Assembly (NCBI GenBank): GCA_019120475.1
Contig: DWVA01000137.1
Span: forward strand, 1 to 5,882
Direction of reading: 5' to 3'
Source of the DNA: Candidatus Blautia intestinipullorum
GTDB taxonomy: Bacteria; Bacillota; Clostridia; Lachnospirales; Lachnospiraceae
Length of the DNA: 5,882 nt
Shown here: positions 1 to 5,314 of the stretch, piece after piece
Layout: every line of letters begins with the position of its first letter
Position numbering within the stretch: the first letter of the stretch is position 1
Translations under genes and position numbers: made by a program
The notes under the pieces: generated by a model
Database searches by the model: none
What the model saw: only the letters and a program-made list of their open reading frames with translations
Told to the model about the DNA's origin: nothing

Positions 1-612
1 ACGGATATCCGTATGCCTGTTATGGACGGGCTGGTACTTGCCAGGGCTGTCCACGACCGCTATCCCCACATTCTCACGATTGTACTTTCCGGCTACGCAG
101 ATTTTGAGTACGCTCAGGAAGCGCTCCGCCAAGGCGTATTCGACTACCTTCTGAAGCCTGTTTCCAGAGAAAATCTGGAAAGCGCCCTGGGAAAGGCCAG
201 TCTTGCTCTGGAAAAATACTTTCAGCTTGAAGAAGATACTTCTCTTACGGGAAAGGATTCCAAAGAGATCGTTGATTATGTGCTTCTTTACCTTCGCAAC
301 CACTATATGGACGAGGTGGATTTTTCTGAGCTTTCTTCCCGTCTCGGCTTCAGTTCCGCTTACCTGACCAAACTTTTCAACAAATATGTGGGCCATACCC
401 CCTTAAAGTATCTGACGGATATCCGTATACATGAAGCGAAACATCTTCTTTTGAACACCACTCTTCCCATTCGGGAGGTAGGAGAAAAGGTGGGATATCC
501 CGATCAGTTTCACTTCAGCAAAACCTTCCGGAAATTGACGGGAGTAAATCCTACCGCTTACCGCCAGAATCCGCAGTCAGAAAACGGGGAATCTGCTCCC
601 CTGAAAAAATAA
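1..612 (+). CDS. Response regulator, receiver plus AraC-type HTH (YesN-like), 5' partial
   Basis: C-terminal 203 residues of a two-component response regulator whose start lies left of the window. The open frame begins Thr-Asp-Ile-Arg-Met-Pro-Val-Met-Asp-Gly, the typical loop around the receiver phospho-acceptor, so Asp at codon 2 (bases 4-6) is the likely phosphorylation site and about 50 residues are missing. Other receiver landmarks are present: the Ser of LSGYADF (about residue 30) and the Lys of DYLLKP (about residue 52). After a short linker comes an AraC/XylS double helix-turn-helix (about residues 89-188), with LSSRLGFSSAYLTKLFNKY and a second helix pair ending VNPTAYR. Such proteins are cytoplasmic DNA-binding partners of YesM-type histidine kinases and often control sugar uptake genes. 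It converges on the solute-binding protein gene, so that gene is a possible target, which is inference. An internal ATG at base 13 is not the true start, because it would remove most of the receiver. Confidence 0.93.
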   Translation, partial: TDIRMPVMDGLVLARAVHDRYPHILTIVLSGYADFEYAQEALRQGVFDYLLKPVSRENLESALGKASLALEKYFQLEEDTSLTGKDSKEIVDYVLLYLRNHYMDEVDFSELSSRLGFSSAYLTKLFNKYVGHTPLKYLTDIRIHEAKHLLLNTTLPIREVGEKVGYPDQFHFSKTFRKLTGVNPTAYRQNPQSENGESAPLKK

Positions 613-628
613 AGCAATATAAAAACAC

Positions 629-690
629 CCCCGGCACATCGGACTCCTGGTTATACACCAGTTTTTGCCTTCTTCGCCGGGGATATTTTT
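629..690. terminator. Candidate bidirectional terminator between converging genes
   Basis: A GC-rich inverted repeat, CCCCGGC at 629-635 and GCCGGGG at 676-682, encloses a smaller hairpin (CTGGT 647-651, ACCAG 657-661, loop of 5). On the plus strand the outer stem is followed by ATATTTTT (683-690), and the inner hairpin is followed by TTTTT (662-666). On the minus strand the outer stem is followed by GTGTTTTT (the complement of 621-628). Both converging genes, ending at 612 and 720, could therefore terminate here. The 40-base gap between the outer arms makes that stem less certain than a compact hairpin. The rest of the 613-719 gap shows no gene. Confidence 0.6.
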
Positions 691-719
691 ATTTGTTTAG
701 GAATTTATTATGGAATCTC

Positions 720-2018
720 TTACTGCCAGTTTTCATCTCCTACTGCTTCCGCCTGTGTTGCTCTTCTCTCGTCAATGGCGTTCAGAACATCTTCGGAAGT
801 CATATCGCCGATGAACATGGATACAATATCCTGGGTCAGCTCTGTCCACTGAGGATTCAGATATTTGATGCTGTCCTGGAATACAGTTCCTTCTTTTTCA
901 GCAGCGTCAAGGAAAGTCTGAGTTTCTTCACTGTAGCTCGGTGTCTGTCCTACATCGAAAGGAAGGTTCTCAATCTTATCGCAGTTATCGATCATGTACT
1001 GTACACTGTCAGCAGATGCGATGTATTCCAGATACTGTTTTGCTTCTTCCTGATGCTCGGAACCGGAATATACAAATCTGGACGGTCCGCAAGGATGCTG
1101 CGGATATACATCATTGTCCATTAACGGAATTACAAACATTCCAAAGTCGTCTTCTGTATATTTTCCGTCAGAAGCTTCTGCGATTGCGGAAATCTGTCCT
1201 GGTTTTTCAAGGGCCATTGCGTATTCGCCGCTTCCCAGATTCATCAGAAGGTCTGTATATTCATCAGACAGATAGTTGTCTCCGAAGTAACCCTTCTGAG
1301 CCATATCGTTTAACTGATCAAGAGCTTCCTTCAGCTCCGGAACGTCTGCAAATTTAATCTTATTATTATTCAGATCATCTACAATGCCGGGAACCAGCTC
1401 TTCATATTTTCCGCCGATTTCTGTAAACCACATTGTCTGATGCCATCCGTCTGCGCAGGGCTCATAGATCGGAACGATATCATTGTCCAGAAGTGTCTGG
1501 CAGACTTCCTCAAATTCTGCGTATGTAGTCGGAACTTCAAGACCGTTTTCCTCAAAGATCTTTTTGTTATATACTACATAGTAGTCTGTAGATACGTCAT
1601 AGTATGTCATTCCATAAACTTTACCGTCTACAGAAGTCTGTTCTTTTGCAAATTCATCGTAGGTATCTACCCATGCCTGATCAGAAAGATCTACCGCATT
1701 TTTCTCAACATTGTACTGGGATACAATATCAAAGCTTCCGGACTGTCCGCCGAAAATATCCGGGCCCTCTCCGCTGTTCAGTTTTGTCATCAGCATATTG
1801 TAATACTGGTCTGCCGGAACGATCTGATAGTCTACTTTAATGCCGGTTTCTTCTTCAAACTGTTTGCCAAGTTCCATTTCCGCATCGTACACCCAGTCCT
1901 GGCTTGCCATAACTGTGATGGTGGTACCCTCGTCAGCCAGTACGGACTGTGCCTGAACTGACATGGTGCCTGCTACCATTACTCCGCACAACAGTGCAGC
2001 CACTACTCTTTTTTTCAT
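720..2018 (-). CDS. Extracellular solute-binding protein, family 1 (sugar ABC-type), no lipobox
   Basis: A 432-residue protein with the size and pattern of MalE-like carbohydrate-binding proteins of ABC importers. Residues 1-28 form a signal peptide: MKKR, a hydrophobic stretch, then likely type I cleavage after VQA (21-23) or VLA (26-28). Family hallmarks are ITVMASQDW at the mature N-terminus, the LNSGEGPDIFGG segment (80-91), DGKVYGMTYY (131-140) followed by VVYNKKIFEENGLEVPTTY (148-166), the lobe-2 segment LGSGEYAMAL (261-270) and a C-terminal helical tail. Mature SBPs of Gram-positive bacteria are usually held by a lipidated Cys. The only nearby Cys here is residue 11, which is too early and lacks a good lipobox. 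The start is fixed by AGGAGGG 9 bases upstream. No permease or ATPase gene flanks it: the gene is monocistronic, bounded by terminators on both sides. The ligand is unknown; an oligosaccharide is likely from the family. Confidence 0.93.
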   Translation of the reverse strand: MKKRVVAALLCGVMVAGTMSVQAQSVLADEGTTITVMASQDWVYDAEMELGKQFEEETGIKVDYQIVPADQYYNMLMTKLNSGEGPDIFGGQSGSFDIVSQYNVEKNAVDLSDQAWVDTYDEFAKEQTSVDGKVYGMTYYDVSTDYYVVYNKKIFEENGLEVPTTYAEFEEVCQTLLDNDIVPIYEPCADGWHQTMWFTEIGGKYEELVPGIVDDLNNNKIKFADVPELKEALDQLNDMAQKGYFGDNYLSDEYTDLLMNLGSGEYAMALEKPGQISAIAEASDGKYTEDDFGMFVIPLMDNDVYPQHPCGPSRFVYSGSEHQEEAKQYLEYIASADSVQYMIDNCDKIENLPFDVGQTPSYSEETQTFLDAAEKEGTVFQDSIKYLNPQWTELTQDIVSMFIGDMTSEDVLNAIDERRATQAEAVGDENWQ

Positions 2019-2027
2019 ATTGAAAAA

Positions 2028-2034
2028 CCCTCCT
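2028..2034 (-). promoter_or_regulatory. Ribosome binding site of the solute-binding protein gene
   Basis: AGGAGGG on the minus strand, 9 bases before the ATG at 2018. It is a near-perfect Shine-Dalgarno sequence that supports this start, which places the hydrophobic signal peptide at the N-terminus. Confidence 0.85.
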
Positions 2035-2061
2035 GTTTTTTTGATGTTTTTATCTTATCAA

Positions 2062-2082
2062 CATGTTAAACAATATAACATG
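2062..2082. promoter_or_regulatory. Inverted repeat, candidate operator over the SBP promoter
   Basis: CATGTTA (2062-2068) and TAACATG (2076-2082) are perfect 7-base inverted arms separated by 7 bases. The repeat covers the proposed extended -10 of the solute-binding protein promoter, where a bound regulator would block or modulate initiation. The regulator is unknown. In RNA the stem would be weak and AT-rich, and no T-run follows, so a terminator is unlikely. Confidence 0.4.
2072..2080 (-). promoter_or_regulatory. Candidate extended -10 promoter for the SBP gene
   Basis: The minus strand reads TGTTATATT, an extended -10 (TGn plus TATATT, hexamer at 2072-2077). Initiation near 2065 would give a leader of about 47 bases containing the ribosome binding site. 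A perfect TTGACA lies upstream (complement of 2102-2107), but its 24-base spacing is too long for ordinary sigma-A use. The extended -10 or an activator may compensate. Confidence 0.4.
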
Positions 2083-2197
2083 GAAATAGCGCGGCAGTTT
2101 TTGTCAATTTTTAACTTCCCTTCTGTTTTTCAGGAAACGTCTTTATATAAGTGCCTTTTTCCAGCAAAAACCTTCTTTTTTTCTGGTAATTATTTAC

Positions 2198-2237
2198 AAA
2201 AAAAGACATGCATGGGGATTCAGCATGCATGTCTTTT
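2198..2237 (-). terminator. Strong rho-independent terminator of the methyltransferase gene
   Basis: A perfect 14-bp inverted repeat: AAAAGACATGCATG (2201-2214) and its complement at 2224-2237, with a 9-base loop. On the minus strand the stem runs into an uninterrupted T7 (complement of 2198-2204). It lies 16 bases past the stop codon of the large minus-strand gene and separates it from the downstream solute-binding protein gene. The rest of 2019-2252 holds only the promoter elements of that gene; I see no small ORF or RNA gene there. Confidence 0.88.
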
Positions 2238-2252
2238 CCTGCTTATATATGG

Positions 2253-5111
2253 TTATCTTCCAAGTGACTCGCAGAATGTCCCCTTTACATCACTCCAGTT
2301 CTTTTCTGCATAGTCCAGAAGGTAGACCGCCTGTTCCATGGACATTTCCGGGAAAAGAAGGAAGAGGCTGTGAGAACCATATTTTTTAACAATACGGTCT
2401 ACATTTCTGATCCAGTCTTCAAATTCACCGGAATATACCTTTACCCAGATGGATTTGCCTGCGGCAATCGCCTTATCATAAATCACATCCCAGTCCGGAA
2501 GAGTTCCGTCGGGGCCTGCGTCTCCACTGGTCCACTGAAGGGCGTCAATTCCGTCAATTTCCATCAGAGCGTCCATATGTTTGATCGCTGCCGGGCCGTC
2601 CAGATGGTAGAGTACATGATCTGCCTTTTCAGACTGTGCTTTCAGAGACGGCTGAATATAGGTGCGGAAATCGTCCGGAGCCATCATAGCGGAGAAATCG
2701 CACTGCAGTTTTACAGTTTTTCCCGGTCCCCAGATCTGGAATACCGTATACGCGTTGCCGCCTTCTTCGTCTTTGATCACATCATAGAAACGATTGTAGT
2801 AGTCATAGTAGCAGTCTGTTACTTCCTGGATTCTCTCCCCGACTTTTTCCGGTTCGTCCAGAAGATCCATCAGTATGTCCTGAGCTCCGCGGAGAGAAGC
2901 AAGGACGTCAATATTTTCCATAAGGTCAGGCATATCTACATAGAAATCGTTTCCTGCCAGCTCACGGCAGTCCTTCGCAAGCTGAAGATGTTTTTTGAAC
3001 CATTTGTTGTCAGGATCAAACTGAAGCTTAGGAACGCCGTCCCAACTATCCAGACATTTTTTGAACCATACCGTATCTTCCTTAAATCCGATATCAGAAC
3101 CCAGGTACGCGGCAAGGGAACCTGGTCCGAAGTCAATGTTCAGATTTGGGAAGCTTTCTCCCAGAAAAGCATGGGTTTCACAGAAATAGCGGTAACGGTC
3201 CACAATTCTCTGGGCATTCTGGTATTTATCTTCCATATCTTTCCATTTCAGTTCTTCCGGCATGTTATAGTATTTTCCCTGGCAGATCTGATCCAGATAA
3301 CCGCCCTCTACAGGAGTCCCATCGGAATACTGTTCTACTTCCGGTCTTCTGGCAATAACGCACATCAGCGGTCTTCCTGTATTTTTGTGATTCCAGTAAT
3401 TTCTGAATTTCTCTTTCGTCTTATCCCAGTCCAGCTTGTAGCCTTCTCCCGGTCCCGGCAGGCGTACGGAACTGATATCTACAGCATTTTTTTCAAAATG
3501 TACTTTCACCTTATCTTCTGCTGCAGATGCTTCTGTTTTCTTTTCTGCTTTTTGGGCAGCTTCCGTCTTTTCTGCTTTCTTCGCTTCCATAGCCGCGATC
3601 TCTTCAGGAGAAAGATCGAACTCTCCTGCAGCAGCTCTTGCACAGAATCCGGATTCTGAATATTCCTTCGCTTTTTCAGCTGCGGAAGCCGCATCCTCTG
3701 TATAGGCATCTGCGCCGATCTCATCTGCAAACGCCTGGGAAATCGGGGCTCCGCCTACCATGATCTTGATACGGGGACGGAAGGGCTGCTCAAGAAGAGC
3801 CGCTACCGTATCTCTCAGTGAGGGCATCGTTGTTGTCAAAAGTGCGGACAGCGCTACGATGGTCGCGTCCTTATTCTCATTTACTGTATCAATAAACGTC
3901 TGGATCGGTACGTCTACGCCTAGGTCGATCACTTCAAATCCGGCGCTCTCAAACATCATTCCAACAAGGTTTTTACCGATGTCATGGAGGTCTCCCGCGA
4001 CAGTTCCCAGGATGATTTTCCCGGCGCTTCCGGCTTCTCCTGTGGCAAGATACGGCTTCAGCACCTCCACGCCTGCTTTCATGGCGCGGGCTGCCGCCAG
4101 CATCTGGGGAACAAAGATAATTTCCTTTTTGAAGTTTTCTCCTACAACAGCCATAGCTCCGATCATGCCGTCGTTAAGAATTGCCGTTGGATCGCAGCCT
4201 GCATCCAGCGCTTCCTGTACACACTTGCCGATCTCTTTATTTTTGCCGTTTTCAGTTGCTTTGAATACCGCCAGCATTTTCTCATCCATAGCATTCTGAG
4301 GCTTCTCCTCTGCTGCGGCTTCTTCCGTACGGCTGTTGAATTTTGCGATATAGTTCAGGCAGTAATCGTCCCGCTCCAAAAGCGCGTTTGTCGCATAGAT
4401 CATTCCGATCATGTTTTTATTAGTGGGATCCACGATCGCACTGTCCATACCCGCGTTCATAGCAAGTACCATAAACGCCTGATTGATATTTTTTCTTACA
4501 GGCAGCCCATAAGAAATATTGGAAAGTCCGCTTGTAATATGGATATCCGGATACTCTGCCTTGATCTGACGGCAGCAGTCCGCAAATACAGTCAAAGCTG
4601 TCTGGTCAGTGGAAAGGGTAACTACCAGCGGGTCAATATGAAGACGGCTGGGAGCAATATTGTACTCTTTTGCTTTTTCCATGATTCCATGGAATACCTT
4701 CATACGTTTTTCTACAGAATCCGGAATACCGTCGTTGTCGCACAGAAGTGCCACGCACTCCCACTGAGTGTCCGCGATTACCGGAAAGATCGTATCAATT
4801 TTGTCTCCCTCTAAAGAAACGGAATTTACGAGTCCCGGTCTTTTGCATAACTTGATTCCTTCTACGCAGACTCTCGGGCTTGGGCTGTCTACACAGATCG
4901 GTGTATCTGTCACCTCCTGTACAAGATCGATCATCCATTTCAGTGTTTCTACTTCCACTTCCTCTTCTACAGAAGCGCATACGTCCAGGAAATCCGCTCC
5001 TGCGTCCGCCTGCATTTTGGCTCTTTCACGGATAAGGTCCGCATCTTTTTCCGCGATCGCCTTTGCCACTGAGGGAATGGAACCGTTCAGTTTCTCTCCG
5101 ATAATAATCAT
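2253..5111 (-). CDS. Trifunctional corrinoid methyltransferase fusion: MeTr-like pterin domain, B12 module, UroD-fold domain
   Basis: A 952-residue cytoplasmic fusion. Residues 1-258 match a whole AcsE/MetH-type methyltetrahydrofolate:corrinoid methyltransferase: IIGEKLNG start, FLDV with Asp43, CVDSPSP with Asp75, LVNSVS with Asn96, HIDPLV with Asp160 and GLSNISYGLP with Asn198, at positions close to the pterin-contact residues I recall for Moorella MeTr. Residues 272-357 form the helical cap and about 362-485 the B12-binding Rossmann domain, with DLHDIG (374-379; His376 is the expected cobalt ligand), LSALLTTT (421-428) and VGGAP (452-456). A charged Ala/Lys/Glu linker (about 501-545) leads to a UroD/MtaA/CmuA-fold domain (about 555-952). 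The expected role is methyl transfer between an unknown methyl compound, cobalamin and tetrahydrofolate. The usual HxC metal motif reads HLD (836-838), so substrate chemistry is uncertain. GGAGGA 9 bases upstream supports the start. No corrinoid-reactivating protein gene is visible nearby. Confidence 0.92.
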   Translation of the reverse strand: MIIIGEKLNGSIPSVAKAIAEKDADLIRERAKMQADAGADFLDVCASVEEEVEVETLKWMIDLVQEVTDTPICVDSPSPRVCVEGIKLCKRPGLVNSVSLEGDKIDTIFPVIADTQWECVALLCDNDGIPDSVEKRMKVFHGIMEKAKEYNIAPSRLHIDPLVVTLSTDQTALTVFADCCRQIKAEYPDIHITSGLSNISYGLPVRKNINQAFMVLAMNAGMDSAIVDPTNKNMIGMIYATNALLERDDYCLNYIAKFNSRTEEAAAEEKPQNAMDEKMLAVFKATENGKNKEIGKCVQEALDAGCDPTAILNDGMIGAMAVVGENFKKEIIFVPQMLAAARAMKAGVEVLKPYLATGEAGSAGKIILGTVAGDLHDIGKNLVGMMFESAGFEVIDLGVDVPIQTFIDTVNENKDATIVALSALLTTTMPSLRDTVAALLEQPFRPRIKIMVGGAPISQAFADEIGADAYTEDAASAAEKAKEYSESGFCARAAAGEFDLSPEEIAAMEAKKAEKTEAAQKAEKKTEASAAEDKVKVHFEKNAVDISSVRLPGPGEGYKLDWDKTKEKFRNYWNHKNTGRPLMCVIARRPEVEQYSDGTPVEGGYLDQICQGKYYNMPEELKWKDMEDKYQNAQRIVDRYRYFCETHAFLGESFPNLNIDFGPGSLAAYLGSDIGFKEDTVWFKKCLDSWDGVPKLQFDPDNKWFKKHLQLAKDCRELAGNDFYVDMPDLMENIDVLASLRGAQDILMDLLDEPEKVGERIQEVTDCYYDYYNRFYDVIKDEEGGNAYTVFQIWGPGKTVKLQCDFSAMMAPDDFRTYIQPSLKAQSEKADHVLYHLDGPAAIKHMDALMEIDGIDALQWTSGDAGPDGTLPDWDVIYDKAIAAGKSIWVKVYSGEFEDWIRNVDRIVKKYGSHSLFLLFPEMSMEQAVYLLDYAEKNWSDVKGTFCESLGR

Positions 5112-5120
5112 CTTTTTGTT

Positions 5121-5126
5121 TCCTCC
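5121..5126 (-). promoter_or_regulatory. Ribosome binding site of the fusion methyltransferase gene
   Basis: GGAGGA on the minus strand, 9 bases before the ATG at 5111. It supports a start at Met-Ile-Ile-Ile-Gly-Glu, which is also where MeTr-family proteins begin. Confidence 0.85.
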
Positions 5127-5145
5127 GCATTTTTAAGATATCTTG

Positions 5146-5174
5146 ATTTTAACGGATTCTCTTTATATGTGCGT
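5146..5174 (-). promoter_or_regulatory. Candidate activator-dependent promoter of the fusion methyltransferase gene
   Basis: The minus strand has TAAAAT (complement of 5146-5151), a 5-of-6 match to the -10 consensus. The -35 position at 17-base spacing (5169-5174) reads ACGCAC, which is poor. Initiation near 5139 would give a leader of about 28 bases that includes the ribosome binding site. A weak -35 directly bordered by a direct repeat is the usual layout of an AraC-family activated promoter. An alternative -10 is TATAAA (complement of 5162-5167). No cobalamin riboswitch is apparent and the leader is too short for one. Confidence 0.3.
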
Positions 5175-5238
5175 CTACTATTTTTTGCAGGTTGTATACT
5201 ATTTTTCGATTTTACCCTGACAGTTTATATACTATTTT
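5174..5238. repeat. Three direct repeats T(A/C)TACTATTTT, candidate AraC-family operator
   Basis: Three 11-base copies in the same orientation: 5174-5184 (TCTACTATTTT), 5195-5205 and 5228-5238 (both TATACTATTTT). Start-to-start distances are 21 and 33 bases, close to two and three helical turns, so all face roughly the same side of the DNA. AraC-family proteins commonly bind direct repeats spaced this way. The first copy touches the -35 position of the minus-strand methyltransferase promoter; the third overlaps the -35 position of the plus-strand regulator promoter. This suggests activation of the enzyme gene and autoregulation, which is inference. Confidence 0.6.
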
Positions 5239-5248
5239 ACAAAAAATG

Positions 5249-5257
5249 TGATATAAT
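5249..5257 (+). promoter_or_regulatory. Promoter of the AraC-family regulator gene (extended -10)
   Basis: TGATATAAT contains a perfect TATAAT (5252-5257) preceded by the TGn extension. No good TTGACA is found at 16-18 bases; that position lies inside the third direct repeat. Initiation near 5264 gives a leader of about 50 bases. Confidence 0.65.
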
Positions 5258-5298
5258 TTCCTGGTTATCATTGTATATCCTTTTGCAAAGGCACTAAG

Positions 5299-5306
5299 AA
5301 AGGCGG
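5299..5306 (+). promoter_or_regulatory. Ribosome binding site of the AraC-family regulator gene
   Basis: AAAGGCGG lies 8 bases before the ATG at 5315. It is an imperfect Shine-Dalgarno sequence but is the only purine-rich candidate before the cupin reading frame. Confidence 0.6.
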
Positions 5307-5314
5307 ACATTTTC

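Noticed and set aside
1..428. A 14-base repeat, ACGGATATCCGTAT at 1-14 and 415-428, containing a 12-base palindrome
   Set aside because: Both copies lie in the same reading frame and encode Thr-Asp-Ile-Arg in conserved parts of the response regulator, so coding constraint and chance explain it.
693..1961. Several plus-strand open frames across the solute-binding protein gene
   Set aside because: They overlap a well-supported minus-strand gene, and their translations are Cys/Arg/Phe-rich without domain features, typical of antisense shadows.
2132..2145. A cre-like (CcpA) sequence, AGGAAACGTCTTTA, upstream of the solute-binding protein promoter
   Set aside because: It matches only about 8 of 14 positions of the palindromic consensus and lacks the TG...CA ends.
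2161..2185. A weak inverted repeat (CCAG...CTGG with A/T-rich inner arms)
   Set aside because: The stem is short, interrupted and AT-rich in a generally A/T-rich tract; it adds nothing beyond the strong terminator next to it.
2370..3659. A long open frame on the plus strand (429 codons) opposite the fusion gene
   Set aside because: It is antisense to the C-terminal domains of a clear protein-coding gene, has no ribosome binding site, and its translation is a hydrophobic/Phe-Arg-rich shadow with no recognisable family.
5112..5314. A cobalamin riboswitch before the corrinoid enzyme gene
   Set aside because: The region is AT-rich, has no B12-box-like conserved segment that I can recognise, and the likely leader of about 30-45 bases is far too short.
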